DNA of 64,000 nt, taken from the NCBI GenBank assembly GCA_964352615.1, contig CAYGSG010000008.1:1-64000 (forward strand). Reading direction: 5' to 3'. The DNA is from OFTM382 sp964352615 (GTDB lineage: Bacteria; Planctomycetota; Phycisphaerae; Phycisphaerales; UBA1924). A program made the translations under genes and the position numbers. The notes below the pieces were generated by a model. The model was not told where the DNA came from, did no database searches, and was given only the letters and a program-made list of their open reading frames with translations. Shown here piece after piece: positions 1 through 7,499 of this stretch. Each line of letters opens with the position of its first letter. Position 1 is the first letter of the stretch.

Positions 1-426
1 GTTACTGGCTGTCAACAAAAAGCAACCGGCCGCCGGAGGTCCTACGGGAAGCGTGTCCTCCGAACGCTCCCCGCGTGCCATCTCGGCGGCCGGGTTGAGG
101 GTGCCACCACCACACGCGAGTGCGGGTCGTTGCACACATGGGTCGAGATTTGAATCAGGCGGGTCAGTGCCGGAAAAAACGCCCCAGAAACGAGGCCCGC
201 CGCATCGTGCGACAGCATGTTCAAGATACTGATCCCTGCATATGCATGCAAGACCCTTTGCCCCGATTCACGAACTTTGAGCGCTTCTTGACCTGGGCCA
301 ACAGAGGGTTCCACGGGCCACAGTTGACAGAGCTATCGACATCCCTTCCACACGCCCCAAAACACTGCTAATCTTCTCCGCCTAGCACCGCCACGGAACG
401 GCGGAATGCGGCGAAGGAACGCTGCC
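1..426. other. no convincing gene
   Basis: The stretch before the first gene has short open frames on both strands, but none has a ribosome binding site with a protein-like composition. It contains a small inverted repeat (GGAGG near 35, CCTCC near 57). It may be the promoter region of the PLP enzyme at 427 or the end of a gene lying outside the window. I recognise no RNA gene here. Confidence 0.5.
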
Positions 427-1422
427 ATGTACACGAACACCCACCCCTCACAGGCCGTCGAAACCCCTCTGGTCGAGCTCAAGAACTGGGCCCCCGACGG
501 CTGGAGGGTCCTGCTCAAACTCGAATGCCTGAACCTGACCGGTTCCAACAAGGACCGCTCGGGCCGGGCGATGGTCGATGCCGCCGTCCGCGATGGCCGG
601 CTCAGGCCGGGCATGAGCGTGGTCGAGGCCTCCAGCGGCAACGCGAGCTGCGCCATCGCCGCCGCCGCCGCCGCCCACGGCTGCTCCATGACCGCCCTCA
701 TACCGCCGGGCATGGCCCGCGACAAGGTCGAACGCCAGCGCGGTTACGGCGTGGACATCCGCGTCACCACCGACGACCAAGGAGGCTCCGATCCCGACTT
801 TCGCCGGGGCGTGGCCCGCAGGTGGGAGCTTGAAGAACCGGACCGCTTCCACACGCTCGACCAGTTCACCAATCCCGCCAACCCGCTCGCCCACCAGCAC
901 GGCACTGGCCGAGAGTGCGTTGAGCAGATGCGCCACATCAGGCCCAGCATCGGCGAACTCGGCTGGTTTGTGATGGGCGTCGGCACGGGGGGCACGATTA
1001 CCGGCATCGCACGAGCGCTCAAAGACGGCGGCAGCGCCACCGATGCTGTGCGCACGATCGCAGCAGACCCGGTCGGTTCGGGCGTCGCGCCCCGGCTGCG
1101 GGGCGAACAGTGGGCAGGCGGCACCCTCGAAGCGCCCGACGGTATCGGCTCGGCCAAGCTGCCCGAAAACCTCGACACCTCGCTCGTCGATGACGCCGTC
1201 AGCGTGGCGCGCGCCCGTGCGCTCGAACAGATCGGTCGGCTGCGCAAGCTCGAAGGCCTGCTCGTCGGACCGTGCACCGGCTACGCGCTGGCGGCACTGC
1301 TTGATATCGCTAGCTGGCCCGAGGACAAGCTCGGCGAGCAGCCCCGCACCGCGCTGCTGCTCGCGAGCGATCGCGGCGAGCCTTACCTGTCAGACCCGGC
1401 TGTGCGCGAAGCGGTGGCGTGA
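427..1422 (+). CDS. cysteine synthase / cystathionine beta-synthase family PLP enzyme
   Basis: This 331-residue protein has the fold-type II PLP pattern of O-acetylserine sulfhydrylases. The Schiff-base lysine is in GSNKDRSGRAM (about residue 42), the substrate-binding loop is EASSGNAS (about 68-75), and the phosphate-binding loop is GVGTGGTITG (about 184-193). It probably performs beta-replacement on an activated serine to make cysteine or a related amino acid. The first ATG of the frame is at 406, but the ATG at 427 is preferred because GAAGGA lies 8 nt upstream. There is no CBS regulatory domain. The exact substrate (O-acetylserine, O-phosphoserine or another) cannot be read from the sequence. 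It is a single gene; its downstream neighbour points the other way. Confidence 0.88.
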   Translation: MYTNTHPSQAVETPLVELKNWAPDGWRVLLKLECLNLTGSNKDRSGRAMVDAAVRDGRLRPGMSVVEASSGNASCAIAAAAAAHGCSMTALIPPGMARDKVERQRGYGVDIRVTTDDQGGSDPDFRRGVARRWELEEPDRFHTLDQFTNPANPLAHQHGTGRECVEQMRHIRPSIGELGWFVMGVGTGGTITGIARALKDGGSATDAVRTIAADPVGSGVAPRLRGEQWAGGTLEAPDGIGSAKLPENLDTSLVDDAVSVARARALEQIGRLRKLEGLLVGPCTGYALAALLDIASWPEDKLGEQPRTALLLASDRGEPYLSDPAVREAVA

Positions 1423-1450
1423 TGTCGCGCTTTTTTACTGCTCGACTCAC

Positions 1451-2005
1451 TTAGCTCAGACGCGTTTCAACAGAGACGCCCGCGAGTTTGGCGGCCTCCT
1501 CCTCGAAGAACACCACGATGTTGTCGCCACAATGATGGTGCGGCGGATTCTCGTACCTTGCTGTAATCCAAACCGGCGGTGCGTCAACGAAGCAGATGCG
1601 GCAATCAGAGACCTTGTCGAACCCCTGCTCAGCTCCCGTGTGTACGGAGAAAACCATGGATTCGACGCGTTTCCCCACACGCAGTTGCCATTCAGGATCA
1701 TGGCTCGCGTCAGCGCCGCGTTCGTTGCCGTTCATGAGTTCCCCAAGGCCGCGGGGGCGAATGGTGAGCCGGTAATCGTCGCCATCCCAGTCCCAAGTGA
1801 ATCCGATGTGTTGATCGCCCAACACGAGGTCCAACCCCCACCCCGGGGTGTGAGCCCCGCTGACGGAATCAACGGCCCCTCGGTAGCCCTCTTCGAACTC
1901 AATGGGGTCGTAGTAGACGATGGCGTCAATCGCCCGACCGATGAGTCGGAGCCGAGCTTCTTCGTAGCCTGCGATCCAATCGGCGGAGCCCAGAGGAAGG
2001 GTCAT
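1451..2005 (-). CDS. hypothetical protein downstream of top6A
   Basis: A 184-residue soluble, acidic protein that I do not recognise. It is rich in Trp, Tyr and Asp (HIGFTWDWDGDDY near the middle) and has a His triplet near the C-terminus (PPHHHCGD). No signal peptide or membrane segment is visible. It begins 4 nt after the stop codon of the topoisomerase VI A subunit, so it is almost certainly the last gene of that operon. Because two other operon members look like accessory or immunity-type genes, this may be a third, but no family motif supports that. It is probably translated by coupling with top6A. Confidence 0.7.
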   Translation of the reverse strand: MTLPLGSADWIAGYEEARLRLIGRAIDAIVYYDPIEFEEGYRGAVDSVSGAHTPGWGLDLVLGDQHIGFTWDWDGDDYRLTIRPRGLGELMNGNERGADASHDPEWQLRVGKRVESMVFSVHTGAEQGFDKVSDCRICFVDAPPVWITARYENPPHHHCGDNIVVFFEEEAAKLAGVSVETRLS

Positions 2006-2009
2006 GGAC

Positions 2010-3182
2010 TCACCCCAACCAATCCTCGGCCTTGAGCCGCTCGGGCACGTACACCTCGGTCACGTAGCTGATGTCCTTGGTGATGAGTGATTCGACTTCC
2101 ATCTTGAAGCCGTTGGAGAGCATCTGTTTGATCTCCTTCTGCCAGCCGCGTTTCTCCTGGAACCACGGGTATTCCATGATCTGCTTGGCCCGCTGTTTGT
2201 CGCGGGCGTTGAGCTCGATCTGCACATCGTCGCTTAGGCCGCACGCCTCGTAGTCCTTGCTGCGGATGCCCAGGTACTTGGCTTCGGGGATGGCGAGGCG
2301 CTCGCTTTCGAACGCGAGGCTGATCGATCCCTGCTTGATGACGCTGTAGATGTAGTGCCCCCACGGATCGCAATCGAGCAGGCAGATGATCGGCAGGCCG
2401 TGCTCCTTGTTGAGCCGGTGCAGCATCCGTCGAACGCCCCGGGGCGGCTGGCCCGAGCCCTCGGTCAAGATGCAGTTGTGCTCGCGCCAGAACTTGTCCT
2501 CATTGAACCGCTGCCAGACGGTGTCCTTCTCTACGTGCAGCACGAAGTCCGCGTCGACGTTCTCGAACTGGATGACGTCGGGCTCGCAGATGCTGGGGAT
2601 GGCGTAGCCGCCGCTGCCCATTCGCCTGCAGTCGATGGTGTCGCCCGAGTCGATGACGGTGATGTTGCCGACCATCGTGCCGCGCTTCTTGGCGAACACG
2701 TGCAGCTCTTCGCGCAGGCTGCCGAGCGTGACCTCAAGGTCTTCGAGAATGCCGTCGGACTCGGTCTGGTCGTTGAAGGTTTTTTCGCCGGGCTTGCCCC
2801 TGCCGCCCGTGCCCTGGATGGTGTGCAGGCTCTTGTAGAACATACCGCGAAGGCTGAGCGTCTTGTCGGCGTCGATGAGTTCCTTGATGCCCTGGCCGTG
2901 CAGCAGGGTCTGCATGAACTTGCGGGCCTGGCCGAGGTTGAAGAGCTGGCGTTCCTGCTGGTCGGTGCCCATCTGCAAGATGCCCCGGCTCTTGTTCCAC
3001 TTGGTGTTGGACTTGGAGCGGGTGGGCACATGGACCCTCGGCTCGCGGCCAGCCATTGCGGAGGTCACGATGCTGTCAGCGAGCGTGGTGATCGCATCCG
3101 ACGTGCGCACGCCCCGGTCGGCACGGCTGGAGGGTGCTGCCTTGCGGCCGGGAGTCTTCTTGGTTGTCGTCTTCTTAGGCAT
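2010..3182 (-). CDS. top6A: DNA topoisomerase VI subunit A (Spo11-like)
   Basis: This is the DNA-cleaving subunit of a type IIB topoisomerase, which with subunit B passes one duplex through a double-strand break. The product has 390 residues. A Lys/Thr-rich N-terminal tail is followed by the winged-helix 5Y-CAP domain with SLRGMFYKSLH; the tyrosine near residue 116 is the predicted nucleophile. The Toprim domain has its glutamate in HVEKDTVW (about 218) and the metal-binding DxD in DCDPWGHY (about 270-272). The ATG at 3182 is chosen over an upstream start at 3215 because GAGG precedes it. The start overlaps the end of the SUKH-ankyrin gene by 8 nt, so the two are co-transcribed. The family is typical of archaea, plants and scattered bacteria. 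Bacterial homologues are sometimes mislabelled as topoisomerase IV subunit A. Confidence 0.9.
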   Translation of the reverse strand: MPKKTTTKKTPGRKAAPSSRADRGVRTSDAITTLADSIVTSAMAGREPRVHVPTRSKSNTKWNKSRGILQMGTDQQERQLFNLGQARKFMQTLLHGQGIKELIDADKTLSLRGMFYKSLHTIQGTGGRGKPGEKTFNDQTESDGILEDLEVTLGSLREELHVFAKKRGTMVGNITVIDSGDTIDCRRMGSGGYAIPSICEPDVIQFENVDADFVLHVEKDTVWQRFNEDKFWREHNCILTEGSGQPPRGVRRMLHRLNKEHGLPIICLLDCDPWGHYIYSVIKQGSISLAFESERLAIPEAKYLGIRSKDYEACGLSDDVQIELNARDKQRAKQIMEYPWFQEKRGWQKEIKQMLSNGFKMEVESLITKDISYVTEVYVPERLKAEDWLG

Positions 3183-4179
3183 AAATTTGACCTCGAGGGA
3201 GTTGGCCGCCCGCATCGAGCAGCAGCTTCAGTATCCCAGGGTGCTTCTTGAATGAGGGACGAGGCTGTCCCGTTACCAGTCCTGCGGCATCACGGACGAT
3301 GCGGGACGTGGGTCGAACGCCACGGTCAAGCAGTTCATTCACGAGCGAGGCATTCCGAGAGAACACCGCATCCGCAAGGTTTCTCGTGGACGGAGTCCAA
3401 TAGTCTCTCAGCCTCCGCGCTATACCCACGTGACCCCTGCGCAGGCAGAGCTGGATGGCGTTTCGTGAAGGCCTTGGGGTTTGGTACTCGCACACCATGT
3501 CAAAGAGCGTAGTTTGGCCCGTGGAAACGATCATGTCCAGTGCACTACATGTCCCGGGTCCGTGAGGTCGCTTGTTGGCATCGAGGCCGTGTTCGAGCAT
3601 TGATCGGATCAGCCGTGTATCTCCTTGCAGAACAGCGGCGTTGAAATCGGTGAGCCTAACTTGGAGTGTTGGCTCTTCGTAGTCTGGGTCAACCTGTATC
3701 CGTTCCATGAAATCAGCAAAAGAACGGGCAACGTAGAGCGAGTCCTCGGCATCTTCGTTGACCCAGATCACTCGCGGTTCTGTCTCGTTCGACCGCCGGT
3801 ACTCCAAGCACAAGTGCTCATGACCAGTTGAGTCGAGGACGAGGTAGTTCGATGGAAGCCCCATCGAGTGCCGGTCGAGCGTAAAGCCGACAAGTCCTGA
3901 CGGATCCGAGCGGTGTAACCCCATGATCTCGTATGGAACAAGTACATCCGCTTTGCGCTTTCGTGTTCGGCCGCGAGGTTGCATGGAACAGGGCTTGAAT
4001 CTCCCGCCATTTCGTCGCTTGACCAACTCGATGTACAAGACCGGAAGGGCACGATCGAGTTGCGACTCGGCCCAAGTGATCAAAGCCGACGTGGCCGGTC
4101 GATAGTCGGTGACTAGGCGTGGGCGAAACAAATTTAGGAAGCGGTCTTGGGCCAAACTCGTCTTTGTCGACTTACACAT
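3175..4179 (-). CDS. SUKH (SMI1/KNR4) domain protein with ankyrin repeats
   Basis: A 334-residue protein with two parts. The N-terminal half matches the SUKH fold: LPVLYIELVKRRNGG, then LPSNYLVLDSTGHEHLCLEYR, then VARSFADFMERI. The C-terminal half has degenerate ankyrin repeats (FNAAVLQGDTRLIRSMLEHG; LLDRGVRP; ILKLLLDAGG). SUKH proteins often act as immunity proteins against nuclease toxins or as protein-interaction modules. No toxin gene is next to it. Its 5' end is peculiar: the ATG at 4179 lies inside a duplicated copy of the top6B 3' tail, and a GTG at 4191 in the same frame is an alternative start (338 aa). The 3' end overlaps top6A by 8 nt. Its base composition appears less GC-rich than top6A and top6B, consistent with acquisition. 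SUKH assignment is fairly firm; the function is inference. Confidence 0.75.
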   Translation of the reverse strand: MCKSTKTSLAQDRFLNLFRPRLVTDYRPATSALITWAESQLDRALPVLYIELVKRRNGGRFKPCSMQPRGRTRKRKADVLVPYEIMGLHRSDPSGLVGFTLDRHSMGLPSNYLVLDSTGHEHLCLEYRRSNETEPRVIWVNEDAEDSLYVARSFADFMERIQVDPDYEEPTLQVRLTDFNAAVLQGDTRLIRSMLEHGLDANKRPHGPGTCSALDMIVSTGQTTLFDMVCEYQTPRPSRNAIQLCLRRGHVGIARRLRDYWTPSTRNLADAVFSRNASLVNELLDRGVRPTSRIVRDAAGLVTGQPRPSFKKHPGILKLLLDAGGQLPRGQIYA

Positions 4180-4261
4180 CAAACAACCCACTCCCCGCCG
4201 CGGCCTGATGCTTCGCAGTCTTCTTCCGCACCTTCTTGTTGACGATTTTCTTTTTATGCAT
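4172..4261 (-). pseudogene. displaced copy of the top6B C-terminal coding tail
   Basis: Read on the minus strand, this stretch encodes a Lys-rich peptide of 29 residues from an ATG at 4261, with AGGGG upstream, to a TAA at 4172-4174. Its core (KIVNKKVRKKTAKHQAA followed by GLFDV) is nearly the same as the end of topoisomerase VI subunit B (KIVKKKVRKKTAKHQAA followed by GLFEA). It therefore looks like a detached remnant of the top6B 3' end, separated from the intact gene by one whole gene. The frame is still open, so translation as a mini-protein is possible but unsupported. Its last codons contain the ATG used by the SUKH-ankyrin gene. Confidence 0.8.
4201..4255 (+). repeat. direct repeat, copy 1 (top6B tail)
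   Basis: These 55 nt match 5176-5230 in the same orientation with 6 mismatches by eye (about 89 percent). The two copies are offset by 975 nt and enclose the gene at 4274-5146. A weaker match, with small indels, continues outward to about 4169 and 5147, where both copies share GACTTA on the plus strand. Confidence 0.9.
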
Positions 4262-4273
4262 CCGGGAGCCCCT

Positions 4274-5146
4274 CTAGCTATTCCATCCTTGTCGAAGTAG
4301 CATGCCCACGTCTTCGTTCAGACATTCCTGTCCAACAAGGTTTAGTGAATCGGTAATGACACCCCGCCATTTGCGAGAAGCCCGCAGCTCTTTCCATCTG
4401 TCCGTGCGTATGCACAATGATGGGCTGTTATTTTCAATCCAGAAAGCTGGTGCGGAGATTTGGCCAGGTTGAAGATGGTAGAACTCTTCGTACACACACG
4501 GCCCAACCTCATAGGAGAATTGCATATGCCCGCAGACGGCACATCGATATCCTGAGAGTGGGGCTTCGGTGTTCACCCCAACCGGACGGATCACAGCGTG
4601 CGGCACAGGCTCCAAGTACTGCCGTCGGCCCCGGCCAATTCTCTGCGCGGGCCGCCAGTCTGCCGTGGCTCTCTCCGCAGGCAGCAACGCGTCCACAAGT
4701 TCCTCGGACCACAAGTCCGGCAACCCTTGAAGCGCGAAACGGTCCGGGCGAGTAATTGGTATACAGATGTGCGCTGGTCCCTCGATGCCCGCCTCGATTG
4801 GGGTTGCAGTCCTCTCACCAAGTCCCCGATGGCATCCTGTGCATCGCCCATCGCAGTACAACTCGTCCGGGCTCTGGCGACAGCACCACCAGTCGTTTCC
4901 AATCAATGCTAAGTGCGAGTCGCTGCGTCGATAAAATGTCGCAAACTCCGGCGGCGGAGGTTCCCAATCCGGTGCCCATTCGCCAGCGTGCAGCTTCTTA
5001 TCGACGGCATCGATCAGAGCTTCTTCCACATCGATCCAGCGTTCGCCTTCCACCGCGATGTGCGGGTGCTCAGACACCCACGCCCGGAACCCGGCTTGCG
5101 TGCGTTCCCATGACAATCGCCATACACCACCATCGCGGTTGATCAT
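4274..5146 (-). CDS. unrecognised Cys-rich protein inserted after top6B
   Basis: A 290-residue soluble protein that I cannot place in a family. The N-terminal 50 residues look like a small alpha/beta module (VWRLSWERTQAGFRAWVSEHP). A cysteine cluster follows in the middle (WWCCRQSPDELYCDGRCTGC, about 82-101), and a CAVCGH zinc-ribbon-like motif lies near 207, so two metal-binding knuckles are plausible. No signal peptide is seen. The ATG is 3 nt after the top6B stop, and the GAGG in the last codons of top6B serves as its ribosome binding site, so expression is coupled to top6B. The gene lies exactly between two direct copies of the top6B tail, as an inserted cassette would. It resembles immunity or accessory proteins with paired CxxCG motifs, but that is only a suggestion. 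Confidence 0.7.
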   Translation of the reverse strand: MINRDGGVWRLSWERTQAGFRAWVSEHPHIAVEGERWIDVEEALIDAVDKKLHAGEWAPDWEPPPPEFATFYRRSDSHLALIGNDWWCCRQSPDELYCDGRCTGCHRGLGERTATPIEAGIEGPAHICIPITRPDRFALQGLPDLWSEELVDALLPAERATADWRPAQRIGRGRRQYLEPVPHAVIRPVGVNTEAPLSGYRCAVCGHMQFSYEVGPCVYEEFYHLQPGQISAPAFWIENNSPSLCIRTDRWKELRASRKWRGVITDSLNLVGQECLNEDVGMLLRQGWNS

Positions 5147-5149
5147 GAC

Positions 5150-7177
5150 TTATGCCTCAAACAGCCCACCCACAGCGGCCTGATGCTTCGCAGTCTTCTT
5201 GCGAACCTTCTTCTTGACGATCTTCTCCTTGCTGGCTGGCTTGGTTGAAGCCTTCTTGGTCTTCGCCTTGGGCTTGGGCTTGGCTTCAGCGCTCGGCGGC
5301 AGGGCCGGTCCGTCGTCCTCGCCGACGATGATCACGCCGTCGTCCTTGTCGAGCCGGCCGTTGCCCTCCGACAGTTGCTCGCGTTTGGAACCCACGACCT
5401 TGCCGTCTTCATCGAGGATCGCATCGGCCAGCTCCGTGCGCCGCTGGGCCTGGCGCAGCAGCGTGTCGTACAGCGCCTCGGCATCGGCGCCGGTAATGGC
5501 GTTGCACGCCTTGGCGATCTCGCCGATGTACCGCTCGAACACGTCTCGCCGTTCGCCCTCGCGTTTCATCGCCTTGCGCCTGCGGATGTACGTGCCGAGC
5601 TTTCGGCCGCACTCCTGCAGCGCGAGTCTCATTTCTTTCTTGATCTCGTCGTACTCGGCGATGGCTTCTTTGCTCTCGCTCGTGAACGGCACCCACACGC
5701 TGGCCATGTGGATCATCACAACGAGCGGGCCGACGGGCGCTGTGCCGCGCGGCTGTTGCAGGCCGTAGTTCTTCCAGCCGGTGTCGACCACGGCCTTGAA
5801 CGCGCAGCACGCGCTCTGTTGGTACAGCAGCGGAACGCGGTTGGCATAACGGATCACCCGCGCGGGCTCGTCGCCCGGCAGGTCCCCGCCGAATGCGATG
5901 GCGGCCTCGATCTGGAACGGGTTGCCCCGGTACACCGCAGCGGGGCGCGTGCTCGCCGAGTAGAACTCGGCCTTCACGCCCTTGAGCAGACCAGCCAGCA
6001 TCGTGCGCACACCGATGGGTGCCAGGCAGTTGGTGGGGGGGCTGCGGAGCTTGGCATCTTGGAGGGCAGAGTAGATGCGTTCGGTCGCGGCGTGGTCGAG
6101 CGTTGAGACAGCGGTTTGGGGAGTGATGGTCTTGGACTTGCTGTTGGCGGCTTTGGTGACTTCCGCAACGATGGCCGGCGGCACCCGGCAGAACTCGTGC
6201 TTGAAGAAGCCGGCGAGCTGCCGCTGCTCGGTCCGTTTGAGCATGTTCAGGAACGTGCCAAGCTCCACGCCGTGCGGGTGGGGCTTGATCTCCTCGGTTT
6301 CCGGCGGGAGTTCATCGACCGCGCGCGGGAATACGATCCGGTCGCCCATGTCTGTGGTTTGGACGATCGTTGTTTCAGACCGTGCGACACCCGCTGCTTC
6401 AGAGTCTTCACTCTCAAAGACTCCGGGTTCTCGCTCTGCGCTCTCCGCGTCCTCGCTCTGCGCCTCTGCGTTGGCTGCCTTCTCCGGCGGGATGAACGTG
6501 ATCAACGCGTGCGGGTTGGCAATCGCGGTCTGCTCGAGGTACGCATCGATCGAGGTCTTGCCCTTCATGTACTTGGCTTCGAGCTCGATCGTGACGCTCG
6601 TGCCCGTGCCGCTTGAGGTCTCGAACATCTCGCCTTCGGCATCATCGAGTTCGCGGTCGACCGTCACCTCGGGGCGGTTCTTGGTGGTGTCCATCGCGAG
6701 TTCGATGTGGTGCGCGGGCTTGCGCGCGCTGGGACGCGTGACGATGACCATCGGCTTGCCCGTGGTCATGAGCCCGTACATCCCCGCTGCGGAAATCCCG
6801 ATGCCCTGCTGGCCCCGGCTCATCTTGAGGCGGTGGAACTTCGAGCCGTAGAGCAGCTTGCCGAAGATGTTCTCGACCTGCTTGCGCACGATGCCCGGAC
6901 CGTTGTCCGTGATGGTCACGCGGTATCGACCGGCCTTGGCGGCCGACTTGGCGGGCGCGAGTTCTTCGAGCCGAACGCAGATGTCGGGCAGGATGCCGGC
7001 TTCCTCGCAGGCGTCCAGCGCGTTGTCGACGGCTTCTTTGACGGTGGTGAGCAGCGCCTTGCGGGGGTTATCGAACCCTAGCAGATGCCGATTTTTGGCA
7101 AAAAACTCGCTGACCGAGATGTCGCGTTGCTTGGCCGCCATGGTCTCGGCGGTCTGCTTCCGTGCATTGGCAGCCAT
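5150..7177 (-). CDS. top6B: DNA topoisomerase VI subunit B (GHKL ATPase)
   Basis: This is the ATPase subunit that drives strand passage with subunit A. It has 675 residues. The GHKL motifs are clear: EAVDNALD (about 48-55), DNGPGI (about 91-96) and RGQQGIGISAAG (about 121-132). The conserved segment EIKPHPHGVELG follows, then the helix-2-turn-helix and transducer regions. Between the GHKL domain and EIKPHPHGVELG lies a low-complexity acidic insert (about 232-265, NAEAQSEDAESAERE) that the standard family layout lacks. It is encoded by a repeat also found at 63709-63738. The C-terminus is a Lys/Ala-rich tail, duplicated at 4172-4261. The ATG at 7177 has CGGAG upstream; the frame stays open to 7282 but without a better start. 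It heads the operon top6B, 5146-4274, SUKH-ankyrin, top6A, 2005-1451. Confidence 0.92.
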   Translation of the reverse strand: MAANARKQTAETMAAKQRDISVSEFFAKNRHLLGFDNPRKALLTTVKEAVDNALDACEEAGILPDICVRLEELAPAKSAAKAGRYRVTITDNGPGIVRKQVENIFGKLLYGSKFHRLKMSRGQQGIGISAAGMYGLMTTGKPMVIVTRPSARKPAHHIELAMDTTKNRPEVTVDRELDDAEGEMFETSSGTGTSVTIELEAKYMKGKTSIDAYLEQTAIANPHALITFIPPEKAANAEAQSEDAESAEREPGVFESEDSEAAGVARSETTIVQTTDMGDRIVFPRAVDELPPETEEIKPHPHGVELGTFLNMLKRTEQRQLAGFFKHEFCRVPPAIVAEVTKAANSKSKTITPQTAVSTLDHAATERIYSALQDAKLRSPPTNCLAPIGVRTMLAGLLKGVKAEFYSASTRPAAVYRGNPFQIEAAIAFGGDLPGDEPARVIRYANRVPLLYQQSACCAFKAVVDTGWKNYGLQQPRGTAPVGPLVVMIHMASVWVPFTSESKEAIAEYDEIKKEMRLALQECGRKLGTYIRRRKAMKREGERRDVFERYIGEIAKACNAITGADAEALYDTLLRQAQRRTELADAILDEDGKVVGSKREQLSEGNGRLDKDDGVIIVGEDDGPALPPSAEAKPKPKAKTKKASTKPASKEKIVKKKVRKKTAKHQAAVGGLFEA
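5176..5230 (+). repeat. direct repeat, copy 2 (within intact top6B)
   Basis: This partner of the repeat at 4201-4255 lies inside the last codons of top6B. The pair brackets a 975-nt unit made of one gene plus one tail copy. Confidence 0.9.
6443..6472 (+). repeat. dispersed intergenic-type repeat inside top6B
   Basis: Thirty nt (CTCCGCGTCCTCGCTCTGCG followed by CCTCTGCGTT) match 63709-63738 with three mismatches. Such GCGCCTCTGCGTT-type units are usually intergenic, as the copy at 63709 is. Here the unit is in frame and codes for part of the acidic insert of subunit B. A short inverted repeat (GAGTCTT near 6405, AAGACTC near 6418) lies beside it. Confidence 0.75.
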
Positions 7178-7499
7178 TGAAACTCCGTTGAGGCTGGTCG
7201 TAGGGCGGGTCCAACCGCCTGCGGGAGTATAAGCCCAGCGTCTCCCAAGGGGTCTCCTGCCGATTCCCCATGCAGTTCGCATCTTGAAGATACGGTAAAT
7301 CCAACCACGAGCAGGGCTTGAGCCGGGACAGGACGGGACGCGGCTGGTACACTCCCGCCGACGGCTTGCCCGTCATCGCTGAGGATGATGAGAGATTCTT
7401 TTCTTCAGCTCAAAAATGCTTGTGAAGCCGGTGGTTTGGTGACCATTGGCGGCCTGTTGATTCATGGACCAGACACCGCATTCTTTGGAGGACAGAGAC
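7178..7499. other. divergent intergenic region between top6B and an exported protein gene
   Basis: This 322-nt spacer must hold the promoters of the topoisomerase VI operon (leftward) and of the exported protein (rightward). I see no clear -35/-10 pair in either direction. It is AT-richer near 7380-7430. Confidence 0.5.

Noticed and set aside
42..314. A 90-codon minus-strand frame at the left end
   Set aside because: It has no ribosome binding site or similarity to a known family and overlaps an equally open plus-strand frame.
2010..3182. Topoisomerase IV/gyrase subunit A
   Set aside because: The protein has a Spo11-type catalytic Tyr followed by a Toprim domain, the type IIB arrangement. 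It lacks the GyrA/ParC breakage-reunion and C-terminal domains.
4169..5230. Attachment sites of an integrase-driven element
   Set aside because: The direct repeats flank only one gene and no integrase, recombinase or tRNA gene is present. Recombination is still likely, but a classical att pair is not supported.
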